Assembly: GCF_017874215.1 (NCBI RefSeq)
Contig: NZ_JAGGLB010000018.1
Location: 1-64,000, forward strand
DNA length: 64,000 nt
Source: Paenibacillus eucommiae
GTDB taxonomy: Bacteria > Bacillota > Bacilli > Paenibacillales > NBRC-103111
Direction: 5' to 3'
Program-made: the position numbers and the translations under genes
The notes under the pieces: model-generated
Told to the model about the DNA's origin: nothing
The model's input: only the letters and a program-made list of their open reading frames with translations
Databases searched by the model: none
Shown: positions 15,249 to 23,872 of the stretch, piece by piece
How positions within the stretch are numbered: the stretch's first letter is position 1
Layout: each line of letters opens with the position of its first letter

Positions 15249-16657
15249 TTGTGCAGCACCAACCTTTTGCGGCTTTCTTTGGCGAATATTTTCCCTGGAT
15301 TCATAATGTTGTGCGGATCAAAAGCGAGCTTAATTCCTTTCATGACTTCGATCCCGGCCGCTCCAACTTTCCATTCCAGGAAAGGAGCCTTTACCGTTCC
15401 AACACCATGCTCTCCCGTAATCGTGCCGCCAAGGGAAATAGCAGCGTCGAAAATCTCCTCGAATGCTTGCTCAACACGATGAATCTCCTCATGATCACGG
15501 GCATCCGTAGCAACAGTAGGATGCAGATTGCCATCCCCTGCATGACCAAAAGTACAAATTTGAACGTTGTATTTCAGCCCAATTTCATTAATCCGAAGCA
15601 CCATATCGGCAATTTTGGAGCGTGGAACTGTAGCATCCTCCAGAATCGTAGTCGGACGAATCCGTGCCAGCGCTGTGAAGGCGCTCCTTCTTGCTGTAAG
15701 CAGCTGCAGCGCTTCTTCCTGTGTATTGGCCACTTTGACTTCGCTGGCGTTCTCCTGCTTGCATATTTCAATGATTCTAGCTATGTCCCGCTCCACCGCT
15801 GCTTCATCGCCATCTTGTTCGATCAGCAAAATCGCTTCAGCATCAACGGGAAGTCCGATCCGGGCAAAATCCTCAACCACGCGAATCGTCGGATTATCCA
15901 GAAACTCCAGGGTTGCAGGGATAATCCGGTTTTCAATGATTTTGGACACCGTTCTGGCTGCTCCATACAGATCTGTGTATAGGGCAAGCATCGTTTTCTT
16001 ATAAGTAGGCAGCGGTATTAGCTTGAGCGTTGCTTCCGTAATGACAGCAAGTGTCCCCTCTGAGCCAACGAGCAGCTTCGTGAGATCATAGCCGGCTACA
16101 TCCTTCATCAGCTTTCCACCTGTACGAAGAATTTCCCCCGATGGCAGTACCGCTTCCAAGCCAATTACATAATCCTTGGTCGTTCCGTATTTAAGTCCCC
16201 TGAGTCCGCCAGAGCATTCGGCAATATTTCCCCCGATGGTCGATATCGCCATTGAGCTTGGATCAGGCGGGTAGAAAAGTCCCAGAGACTCGACATGTGT
16301 AATAAATTCCTTCGTAATGATACCTGGCTGTACGACAGCAGTAAGATTCTCAAGGTCAACTTCAAGAATCTTGTTCATCCGGTGCATCACCATGACTACA
16401 CCGCCATTATTAGGTACCGTACCCCCACAAAGGTTAGTACCTGAGCCACGGCTTATTAAAGGTATGCGATGTGCTGAGAGCACCTTCATAATCTCCGATA
16501 CTTCCTTCGTGCTCGAAGGATAAATAACACCGTCAGGCACAGCCTGCTGCATCGGTGTTCCATCATAAGAATGCGTGATCAGTGCTTCCTGATCGTCCCG
16601 AAAAGAAGAATCGCCGACAATCGAGCGTAATTGTTGACACACCTTAGGATCTAACAT
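15245..16657 (-). CDS. glcD: FAD-linked oxidase, glycolate oxidase subunit GlcD
   Basis: 470 aa. A vanillyl-alcohol-oxidase/PCMH-type flavoenzyme: ISRGSGTNLCGGTVPNNGG and LGLFYPPDPSSMAISTIGGN bind FAD, and FGHAGDGNLHPT plus GTITGEHGVGTVK belong to the C-terminal catalytic domain. It oxidises glycolate or a related 2-hydroxy acid; D-lactate is an alternative substrate. I chose ATG at 16657 since GGAGG sits 8 bases upstream, within the five codons of the longer frame beginning at 16672. First gene of a glcD-glcF operon. Confidence 0.93.
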   Translation of the reverse strand: MLDPKVCQQLRSIVGDSSFRDDQEALITHSYDGTPMQQAVPDGVIYPSSTKEVSEIMKVLSAHRIPLISRGSGTNLCGGTVPNNGGVVMVMHRMNKILEVDLENLTAVVQPGIITKEFITHVESLGLFYPPDPSSMAISTIGGNIAECSGGLRGLKYGTTKDYVIGLEAVLPSGEILRTGGKLMKDVAGYDLTKLLVGSEGTLAVITEATLKLIPLPTYKKTMLALYTDLYGAARTVSKIIENRIIPATLEFLDNPTIRVVEDFARIGLPVDAEAILLIEQDGDEAAVERDIARIIEICKQENASEVKVANTQEEALQLLTARRSAFTALARIRPTTILEDATVPRSKIADMVLRINEIGLKYNVQICTFGHAGDGNLHPTVATDARDHEEIHRVEQAFEEIFDAAISLGGTITGEHGVGTVKAPFLEWKVGAAGIEVMKGIKLAFDPHNIMNPGKIFAKESRKRLVLHK

Positions 16658-16766
16658 GAGTACGGCCTCCATTATAACTATAAATTAGTCAGGTCATCTG
16701 ATGACTTAGTACCGCTATTATACCTTGGAAAGCTGAAAAAGAAAAGCAAATAATTTAGCGAAAAAA

Positions 16767-17176
16767 GACGCCTTTTGGCGTCCTTTGAGGTGTGTGGTTC
16801 TAGTTTGGTGCGGGGTGGAGGGAATGGCTGTGGGCTCCAGCCGCTGTTAAAAATTTGTTCCCTTGAATGGAATGGATGTGGGGGTTGGAACAAATCTTTA
16901 AAGGCGGACGCTACCGCTCTTCCTCCCACAACCATTCCCTCTCTTTAGCTACAATCGCACGAGCACCAAGCTCAAACGGACAGCCGCAAGGTTTTTTCAC
17001 TCGGCAGTAGGAAATGTGGTTCCCTTGCTAGGCGAGGAACAGTCGAAGACAAAGTCAAGGGCAAGGCCGCGGGAGTGAACGTGTGGGATGGAAAGGCTTC
17101 TTTAACGATGTTTTTCATCGTTAAAATGCTCGCTCTTCTTCCTATACTTGCTTTAACGATGAAAAACATCGTTAAA
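16767..17176. repeat. Dispersed structured intergenic element, copy 1
   Basis: About 410 bases shared in order with 25105-25487. It opens with hairpin GACGCC-TTTT-GGCGTC. A large nested hairpin follows: outer arms 16818-16834 and 16925-16941 (16 of 17 pair, one G-U), inner 21-base arms 16841-16861 and 16887-16907 (18 of 21 pair). Then a single-strand conserved stretch (AGCTACAATCGCAC and CTCAAACGGAC) and two short TTTAACGATG hairpins (17101-17125, 17152-17176). No convincing reading frame is present. The region 16680-17580 has no gene. Confidence 0.85.
17101..17176. repeat. Pair of TTTAACGATG hairpins
   Basis: 17101-17125 and 17152-17176 are near-perfect inverted repeats with 10-base arms; the first has a T5 loop and the second an A5 loop. 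Centres are 51 bases apart. They form the right end of the structured element described above. Confidence 0.85.
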
Positions 17177-17311
17177 TCATTGCAACCTGGGCAAGCCCAG
17201 AGCATCCCTCAGCAATTACGGTAATTCCAGCAATCTCAGCAATCACACCAGTCCCAGAAATGACAACAACATTACCATCATTACCAAGAATAGCAACTAC
17301 TCATCAACACT

Positions 17312-17410
17312 AGCAATACTAGCAATACCAGCAATACCAGCAATACCAGCAATACCAGCAATACCAGCAATACCAGCAATACCAGCAGTACCAGCAACTC
17401 CAGCAACTCC
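17312..17410. repeat. 9-bp tandem repeat AGCAATACC, eleven units
   Basis: Eleven consecutive 9-base units: AGCAATACT, then seven AGCAATACC, then AGCAGTACC and two AGCAACTCC. Weaker CAGCAATCTC-like units flank both sides (17220-17450). It is a minisatellite; the minus strand would read as poly-Leu/Val, which is not a credible protein. Confidence 0.9.
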
Positions 17411-17468
17411 AGCAATCTCACCAGTCCCAGCAGTCCGCAGAAATCCCAACAGTCCAGTCCAACCAAAA

Positions 17469-17510
17469 CAGCCCGCACAACCAGGAGTCTTCTTCTGGTT
17501 GGGCGGGCTG
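17469..17510. terminator. Strong hairpin, possible terminator of the acyltransferase gene
   Basis: CAGCCCGCACAACCAG (17469-17484) pairs with CTGGTTGGGCGGGCTG (17495-17510), 15 of 16 bases. It lies 70 bases downstream of the minus-strand acyltransferase gene. There is no T-run on either strand, so terminator function is uncertain. Confidence 0.45.
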
Positions 17511-17579
17511 CTATTCGCTTCCGTTCGCTTCCGTTGGCTACTATCGGCTACTATCAGCTGTTGTTAATTCATTTCCCCT

Positions 17580-18671
17580 TTATCCTTTTCCCGGAGCATT
17601 TCGCGGTTGACGGGCTTTTGGCCGCAGCGCCATGCTTGCTTTTTTATAAAGGATGCTCAGGAGCCAAGGTACTCCTATAATCAGTAGGATTGTTGCAGCA
17701 TTATAAGCGTTGTAGAGCCAGATTGATCCTGGTGGATGGACTGTATATTTCCATAAGGATAGCAGCGCAGGGTGGACTAAGTACACGCCAAAAGATGCCG
17801 CCCCCAGGGATGTCAACGGACCAACCAGACGGGACTTCCCCTTTTCCATGCCTCTGGCCAGCCAAATAAAGCAAACACTTACCCCCATAGAGTAGAGCGT
17901 CCACATGGCCACGTACCAGGTATTTTCAAAGTTGTAGCCATTTTGTGAGAGGATGAACATCATCCCATAGCTGATGCCGGCCAGCACGGTTAAGGGAATT
18001 ACCCACCGCTTCGCTTTGGCTAACCATTCACAAAAAACCTGATAATGAATACCTATATATCCGCCCAGCAAGAAAAAGCTGAAGTAAGTGACACTGAGCG
18101 CTGCTGAATGAGAAAGCTTTCCGAACCAATGTCCGTATATATAAAAGGCTGCTTGAATGGCAAGACCCCATAACGGCATATAACGGCGAAATACGGTCAA
18201 CCGGCGCGCTAACCAGACTAGAATCGGAAACAGCAAATAGAACTGTACAATAATGACCATAAAATACAAATGATAGCTTGTCTCCGCCCACTGGAGCTTT
18301 TTAGCAAATTCATGCAGATCTACTGAGACAGGATGTCCCGGGGTCAAGAGCCAGGGATAATAAACATAATAGAAAAAAGACCACAGAATATAAGGCACAA
18401 GGACTTGACGGACTCTTTTCACATAAAAAAAACCGGCTTTCTTAGCGTTCCAGGAATCAAAGTAAATGTAGAAAAGAACTACGCCGCTAATGCATATGAA
18501 GACCGGCACGGCAAAGGTAGAAATTCTGTTTATGAACAGATACAAAAGCTGGGTGCTGCTTCCCCCCATTAGTTCGAAGGAACTTCCTTCCGCTGTCACA
18601 TGGATAACGATGACCGCAATAATGGCAAGCGCTCTTACGATATCCAGTTCAGTAATTTTGGTTTTAGCCAT
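17580..18671 (-). CDS. Acyltransferase 3 family membrane protein (OafA/WecH type)
   Basis: 363 aa with about ten transmembrane segments. The N-terminal LDIVRALAIIAVIVIHVTAE carries the family's Arg and conserved His; ISTFAVPVFICISGVVLFY and KRVRQVLVPYILWSFFYYVY follow. GVYLVHPALLSLW near the end is also typical. Such enzymes O-acetylate or otherwise acylate surface polysaccharides or cell-wall polymers. I chose ATG at 18671 (MAKTKITELD) over 18698, which lacks an SD; AAGGAG lies 12 bases upstream. It is divergent from the ATP-grasp operon. The substrate is unknown. Confidence 0.87.
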   Translation of the reverse strand: MAKTKITELDIVRALAIIAVIVIHVTAEGSSFELMGGSSTQLLYLFINRISTFAVPVFICISGVVLFYIYFDSWNAKKAGFFYVKRVRQVLVPYILWSFFYYVYYPWLLTPGHPVSVDLHEFAKKLQWAETSYHLYFMVIIVQFYLLFPILVWLARRLTVFRRYMPLWGLAIQAAFYIYGHWFGKLSHSAALSVTYFSFFLLGGYIGIHYQVFCEWLAKAKRWVIPLTVLAGISYGMMFILSQNGYNFENTWYVAMWTLYSMGVSVCFIWLARGMEKGKSRLVGPLTSLGAASFGVYLVHPALLSLWKYTVHPPGSIWLYNAYNAATILLIIGVPWLLSILYKKASMALRPKARQPRNAPGKG

Positions 18672-18851
18672 GCTCAGGCAAGTCTCCTTCAAGTTCATAT
18701 CGAAGCCGTCATTTACTGATGCCCCATAATTGTTAGGCTTATACTTTGTTTCTTTCAGTCAGATGCCTTAGCACCAAGGGATATATGTCCTCATATGATG
18801 AAGTAGTTCACTTTGCATAGGCAAGGCCATTTTTGATGCTGGAAGGAGTGT

Positions 18852-20234
18852 ATGCTTTTGATTAGAACAAAAATAGGGATTTCCTTACAAGGCTCCAGCA
18901 TCTATTTGGAAGAACGTACCATCATGCTCAGCGAATCCATTGTAAAGAAGTGGAAGGTCCCTACAAATCAGCTTATTACGCTGCGGTTCGGTTCTATAAA
19001 GCATGAAGTCAAGGTAATACCTTTTCCTCATGCCAATAGCTTAAGAATGACAACGACCCTGGCAGAGAAGTTCGGGCTCTACCAAGATGCGCAGCTCTGC
19101 TTTCAGTATAAGCCGTCCACAGGTGTAATGTCTATCGGGCCGCTTCTCGCTGTTATGCTAAGCCGGGTCTATGCTTCCCCGGAAAGGCCCTTCGGGGCTG
19201 CCACCGCATTTTGCAAGGAAATCACTCAAGCATGCAGTACGTTCGGAGCACTCGTGATTTTCATCACACCTACCGATATGCGTGGCTCCACTACTTCAGT
19301 GAATGGGCACGTGTATACAGGGAAGTCGTGGAGCAAGAAATCGTTCCCGATACCGAATGTAATCTACAATCGACTGACCTCACGCAAATATGAAAATATG
19401 GCTTCTGTGCAGCAGTTTATGAAGGAAGCCAAAGCCCGCAACAGCACAGCTATTTTCAATGAAAAATACCTGAATAAAACGGAAGTTTTCAGCGCGCTTG
19501 GCAAGGAGGAAACCCTGCACGATTATTTACCGGAATCTCATCTGTTCAAAAACTACAAAATGCTGCAATCCATGGCCAGCCGGCATTCCTGCTTGTTTCT
19601 GAAGCCGATCACCGGCAGTCTTGGCAAGGGCATTATCCGGATTCGCAAAGAAGCAGGCGGCGCGTACGTGAGTCATTCCACCCATGTTAACGGGGTTATC
19701 AAGCAGACATTCCCATCGTTAACCAAGCTTTTTATCTCGCTAACCGGGAAGCTGAAGTCACAGCGCTACCAGCTCCAGCAAGGACTCGATCTCATAACGG
19801 TGGACGGCGGCAGACCTGTCGATTTTCGCTCGCTCGTACAGAAGGGCGCTCAAGGCGAATGGACGATCACATCCATCGTGGCGAGAATCGCCAATTCGCA
19901 GCATTTCGTCTCGAATCTGGCGCGCGGCGGAAGCCTGAGCAAAGTTAAGGCCGCATTAGCCAAGGCCTCATTAAGTGCTGGGCAGCGGGCTTCAGCCTAT
20001 ACTAAATTGCGCAAAGCTTCGCTCGATATCGCCAAAGGCATAGAAGAGCAGATTCCTAACCATTTTGGAGAGCTGGGTATTGACCTTGCTGTAGATACAC
20101 ATGGAAAAGTATGGCTTTTGGAGGTTAATTCCAAGCCTTCCAAGGATGATAATAGCCAACTGAATGCTGAAACAAAAGTAAGACCATCCATTAAACAAGT
20201 TGTTCAATATGCCCGCTTTTTGAGCAAGTTTTGA
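18852..20234 (+). CDS. YheC/YheD family ATP-grasp protein 1 (long form)
   Basis: 460 aa. Residues 1-105 are an extra beta-rich N-terminal domain absent from the short paralogues (KWKVPTNQLITLRFGSIKHE, then LAVMLSR). The YheC/D core follows (SKKSFPIPNVIYNRLTSRKY), then the ATP-grasp fold with SCLFLKPITGSLGKGIIRI and LGIDLAVDTHGKVWLLEVNS, whose Asp, Glu and Asn would bind Mg-ATP. B. subtilis YheC and YheD are spore coat-associated proteins; the reaction is unknown. ATG at 18852 has AAGGAG only 3 bases upstream, so the in-frame TTG at 18858 may be used. First gene of a five-gene tandem operon. Confidence 0.88.
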   Translation: MLLIRTKIGISLQGSSIYLEERTIMLSESIVKKWKVPTNQLITLRFGSIKHEVKVIPFPHANSLRMTTTLAEKFGLYQDAQLCFQYKPSTGVMSIGPLLAVMLSRVYASPERPFGAATAFCKEITQACSTFGALVIFITPTDMRGSTTSVNGHVYTGKSWSKKSFPIPNVIYNRLTSRKYENMASVQQFMKEAKARNSTAIFNEKYLNKTEVFSALGKEETLHDYLPESHLFKNYKMLQSMASRHSCLFLKPITGSLGKGIIRIRKEAGGAYVSHSTHVNGVIKQTFPSLTKLFISLTGKLKSQRYQLQQGLDLITVDGGRPVDFRSLVQKGAQGEWTITSIVARIANSQHFVSNLARGGSLSKVKAALAKASLSAGQRASAYTKLRKASLDIAKGIEEQIPNHFGELGIDLAVDTHGKVWLLEVNSKPSKDDNSQLNAETKVRPSIKQVVQYARFLSKF

Positions 20235-20243
20235 GGTGAACGC

Positions 20244-21371
20244 ATGAAGCAGCACGACATGCCTATGCCGCTACTCGGAATTATGGTTACAGAACGCCCG
20301 CAAGAGCCTCCTTTTGCAAATTCGTCTTCCTACCAGCGCCTTTGCGAGCTTGGTTTGAAGACACGGATTGAGGTTTTTGTCTTTTCTCCAAACCGGATTG
20401 ATTGGAATCGTCAAGAAATTATCGGCAATACCTACAACGCTAAAGAGAAAAAGTGGCAGAGAAAGTACTATCCGCTGCCTGAATTGATTTATGATCGTTG
20501 TTTTTTTTCGACTAAAGCCGCTTATTTGAATTACCGCATACAAGTTCGCAAGCTTCGCACTCTACCGGCTGTCCGCTTCTTAGGACACGGGCTTGAAGGC
20601 AAGTGGGAGGTTCTGCAGCTGCTCCGGCAGGATAGCTACTTCCATCCGTTTCTTCCGGAAACCACGCTTCTCAGCCGTACAAAGGATGTGCTTGATTGGC
20701 TCGGGGAAAAAGGAGAACTCTTTTTAAAACCCCGGGGAGGCAGTCAGGGCAAAGGGGTGCTTTATTTAAAAAAACTGCAGGGTGAGGACGTTGTTCAGGT
20801 AAAAGGGCGCGACAGCCGCAATCGTCCCTTTGAGAAGAAGTTCCTGTCAGATTTATTACTAAGACATTGGCTCAGAGGTTTTGTAGGCAATCGTTCCTAT
20901 TTACTCCAGTCTTATCTGACGCTCCACACAGCAGCAAATACCGCCTATGATATCCGCTCCATGGTTCAGAAGAACGGACGTGGAGAGTGGCAGACAACCG
21001 GAATGGGTGTGCGCTGCGGGCAGACCGGAAGCATCACTTCCAATTTGCACGGTGGCGGGACGGCCTTGGAAGTAATGCCCTTCTTGACCCGGGAATTCGG
21101 GGCTGCCAAGGCAGAAGAGCTCCTGGAGTCGCTTAATGAGCTTTCCACCCGAATCCCCCCGGTCCTTGAGGCAGGGCATGGACGTCTGGCTGAGCTTGGA
21201 ATTGACCTTGGGATTGACCGCAGCGGCCGCATATGGATTCTGGAGGTCAATTCCAAGCCGGGAAGATCCATTTTCACCCGAATGGTCAACGAACAAGCGC
21301 ATCAAATAGCCATTGAAAGTCCTCTGCACTATGCTGAATATTTGCTTCACAAGTTTAGGAGGGTAACCTAA
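20244..21371 (+). CDS. YheC/YheD family ATP-grasp protein 2 (short form)
   Basis: 375 aa without the extra N-terminal domain: it begins MPLLGIMVTERPQEPP and goes to RKYYPLPELIYDRCFFSTKA. The ATP-grasp lysine/glycine loop is GELFLKPRGGSQGKGVLYLK, the binding strand is SYLLQSYLTLH, and the metal site is LGIDLGIDRSGRIWILEVNS. It starts at ATG 20244 behind GAGGTGA, nine bases after gene 1. Like its neighbours it contains SITSNLHGGGTA, a glycine-rich segment conserved across the five. Probably spore-associated by homology; the ligase substrate is unknown. Confidence 0.88.
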   Translation: MKQHDMPMPLLGIMVTERPQEPPFANSSSYQRLCELGLKTRIEVFVFSPNRIDWNRQEIIGNTYNAKEKKWQRKYYPLPELIYDRCFFSTKAAYLNYRIQVRKLRTLPAVRFLGHGLEGKWEVLQLLRQDSYFHPFLPETTLLSRTKDVLDWLGEKGELFLKPRGGSQGKGVLYLKKLQGEDVVQVKGRDSRNRPFEKKFLSDLLLRHWLRGFVGNRSYLLQSYLTLHTAANTAYDIRSMVQKNGRGEWQTTGMGVRCGQTGSITSNLHGGGTALEVMPFLTREFGAAKAEELLESLNELSTRIPPVLEAGHGRLAELGIDLGIDRSGRIWILEVNSKPGRSIFTRMVNEQAHQIAIESPLHYAEYLLHKFRRVT

Positions 21372-22738
21372 TGAGTTTGACTACCTGCACCATTCATACC
21401 GTACAAAGAGCGGATCGATCAGTCTATGTGAGCAATGATCTGGTCAAAGCTTTGAGGTTAACCGGCAGCAAAACGATTACACTCAAGGCAGGCAGCAAGT
21501 CCATAACCGCTCCACTTCGCTTGATCCGCAAAGCAGGACAGCATTTATATATCCCGCTTTCGATGATCGGTAAACTGCATCTTCCGCGTATCGGAAGCAC
21601 CTTGGCCACAAGCAGCAGCGCCAAGGAAATCCGGCTGGGACCCATGATCGGCATACTAACCAATATGACTGACAGCCCCACATCTCCCTTTGGCCCAAAA
21701 ACCGGATTTATTCGCCAAGTGATGCAAACAGGTGCCGATAAATCATTCCATTTCGCCTTCAGTCCAAGGGATGTCAATTGGCAGCAGGAAACGGTAAGAG
21801 GTGTGTTTCTGAGTCCAGGGGGAGGCTGGGTCCGCAAGACAGTGCCATTGCCCGACGTCGTCTATAATCGCTTATCCAGCCGTATAGCTGAGAGATCCTC
21901 AGGTATGGAAGGCTTTAAGGAGCGGTTTGGGCGCAAGGGCATCCCTTTGTTCAATTGGAGCTTTTTTGATAAATGGGATGTTTACAACCTGCTCGAAGGC
22001 GATGATGCCTTTAAATTTGTACCCGAATCACGCATCAACCCTTCTGCCGATCAAATCCGTGAAATGCTGGATAAACACAAATTCATTTATTTAAAACCAA
22101 CTGCCGGAAGTCTCGGCATCGGAATCTTTCGGATTACTTATAATGCCAACCGTGGTTATTTCGCCAGGTATCGTAAAGGCAACAAAAATGTGCTCATCCG
22201 CTATGCCAAATTCGCCAGCCTGATGAATATGCTCGGTACCGGCCGCGGAAGGCTGCAAAATTACGTTGCCCAGCAAGGGATCCGTCTGATAGAGATCGAC
22301 AGCTGTCCCATTGATTTCCGCTTCCATATGACGAAGAATGGCGCTAATCAGTGGGTAGTCGCGGCTATCGGAGCAAAGAAAGCAGGAAAGGGCAGCGTTA
22401 CGACCCATCTTCGTACAGGGGGGCAATTGATGACATCGGAGCAGGTGCTCAGACAAATCTACGGAGCCCGGGCCGAACAAATTCTGCAAAATGCCAAGGA
22501 AACAGCCATCAAGCTGGCGGAAGGAATTGAAAATAATTATCACCATCTGCTCGGTGAGCTGGGCTTTGATATCGGAATTGATCAAAATGAGAAGATATGG
22601 ATGTTTGAAGCAAACGCTAAGCCTGGACGGTCGATTTTCAAGCATCCTTCGCTCAAAGACCAGGATAAAGCATCCCTTGCCTATGTGTATGAGCACTGCC
22701 TTTATTTAAGCCGCTTTCGTAAGAGGAGGGAAGCTTGA
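21371..22738 (+). CDS. YheC/YheD family ATP-grasp protein 3 (long form)
   Basis: 455 aa. Like gene 1 it carries an extra N-terminal domain (residues about 1-95, RSVYVSNDLVKALRLTGSKT). KTVPLPDVVYNRLSSRIAE, FIYLKPTAGSLGIGIFRI and LGFDIGIDQNEKIWMFEANA mark the ATP-grasp core; the acidic-Asn metal motif EAN replaces EVN. Note that the glycine loop has SLGIGI where genes 1 and 2 have GKG, so the usual second lysine of that loop is missing. The ATG overlaps the stop of gene 2 by one base (TAATG) and has AGGAGGG upstream. Confidence 0.87.
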   Translation: MSLTTCTIHTVQRADRSVYVSNDLVKALRLTGSKTITLKAGSKSITAPLRLIRKAGQHLYIPLSMIGKLHLPRIGSTLATSSSAKEIRLGPMIGILTNMTDSPTSPFGPKTGFIRQVMQTGADKSFHFAFSPRDVNWQQETVRGVFLSPGGGWVRKTVPLPDVVYNRLSSRIAERSSGMEGFKERFGRKGIPLFNWSFFDKWDVYNLLEGDDAFKFVPESRINPSADQIREMLDKHKFIYLKPTAGSLGIGIFRITYNANRGYFARYRKGNKNVLIRYAKFASLMNMLGTGRGRLQNYVAQQGIRLIEIDSCPIDFRFHMTKNGANQWVVAAIGAKKAGKGSVTTHLRTGGQLMTSEQVLRQIYGARAEQILQNAKETAIKLAEGIENNYHHLLGELGFDIGIDQNEKIWMFEANAKPGRSIFKHPSLKDQDKASLAYVYEHCLYLSRFRKRREA

Positions 22739-23866
22739 GTGGATATTCAAAGTAATGAAGCAGCGCAAAAACCCACCATTGCTATATTGACGGTTCAGGA
22801 TAAATCGCGAATTTTCCGTGGAGACCGCAGTAACTTTGCAGATATTTTAAAGACAGGTAAGGAGCTTGGCGCTGAAATCTACGTGATTGCCGCATCCGAT
22901 CTCAAGCTAACAGGGAGTAAAGTGCCTGGATATCGATACAACACGGAAAAGAAAACCTGGGTACGCTCCCTTCTTCCTGTTCCCCATGTGATTTACAACA
23001 GGGTGCCTTATCGTAAAATGGAAATGCAGCCAGAAGTTCAACAAACGATCCAGGCCTGTATTCGCAGTAATCAGGTGACTCTCTTCAATCCGGCCTTTTT
23101 CAATAAGTGGTCTCTCTTTGAATGGCTGAGCAAATCCGCACTTACCAGGAAATATATTCCGGCAACCCAGCAATTATCCTCCTCCCAGGAGCTGGAACGC
23201 TTGCTTCGTGACCATTCCGTCGTCTACCTCAAGCCCGTCAAAGGCAAAGCCGGTAGAGGGATCATGCGGCTGGAGCGGAGAATGAGCAAAAACAAACAGC
23301 CTGAATTCAGGCTGTGTGTTCAAGAGAACGTAACAATGGAGTACAAAACCCATAGCAGCATCGACAGCCTATGGCAGGAAATCATAGAACGAAGAGGCTC
23401 AAAGGAATATATTATGCAGCAGGGCATTACCCTTACCAGCTATAAAAATAGAGTGTATGATTTGCGTGCGCTCATCCAAAAGACGTCAAAAGGACGTTGG
23501 AGCGTTACAGGCATAGGCGCCCGGGTCGCCGGAAGGCTGAGCATTACCACTCACGTGCCCCGGGGGGGCTCCATCGACAACCCGCGCAAGCTGCTGACCC
23601 ATGCCTTCGGGCAGCAGCAGGCTGATATTATTCTCAAGCGGACCAAGCAAGCCGCGCTGCTTCTGGCTAAACAAATCGAGAAATCATCTGGCTCTGAGCT
23701 TGGGGAAATGTCAATGGATCTGGGTGTGGACACCTCCGGCCGGATCTGGTTCTTCGAGGCCAACTCCAAGCCAATGAAATTTGACGAACCCGAGATTCGT
23801 CAAAAATCGTTGAAGCGCATTGTCGGATACAGCATGTATTTATCCAGAAAAGTCAAAAGAGGGTGA
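22739..23866 (+). CDS. YheC/YheD family ATP-grasp protein 4 (short form)
   Basis: 375 aa, GTG start at 22739 directly after the stop of gene 3, with AGGAGGG upstream. Short form: begins with PTIAILTVQDKSRIFRGDRS. LLPVPHVIYNRVPYRKME, VVYLKPVKGKAGRGIMRLE and MSMDLGVDTSGRIWFFEANS define the ATP-grasp core. The glycine loop reads GKAGRGI. The pattern SITTHVPRGGSID replaces the HGGG segment of its neighbours. Function unknown; spore coat association by family. Confidence 0.87.
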   Translation: MDIQSNEAAQKPTIAILTVQDKSRIFRGDRSNFADILKTGKELGAEIYVIAASDLKLTGSKVPGYRYNTEKKTWVRSLLPVPHVIYNRVPYRKMEMQPEVQQTIQACIRSNQVTLFNPAFFNKWSLFEWLSKSALTRKYIPATQQLSSSQELERLLRDHSVVYLKPVKGKAGRGIMRLERRMSKNKQPEFRLCVQENVTMEYKTHSSIDSLWQEIIERRGSKEYIMQQGITLTSYKNRVYDLRALIQKTSKGRWSVTGIGARVAGRLSITTHVPRGGSIDNPRKLLTHAFGQQQADIILKRTKQAALLLAKQIEKSSGSELGEMSMDLGVDTSGRIWFFEANSKPMKFDEPEIRQKSLKRIVGYSMYLSRKVKRG

Positions 23867-23872
23867 ATTCGT

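Noticed and set aside
17281..17478. Minus-strand frame of mostly Leu and Val
   Set aside because: It is the 9-bp minisatellite read as protein, without an SD.
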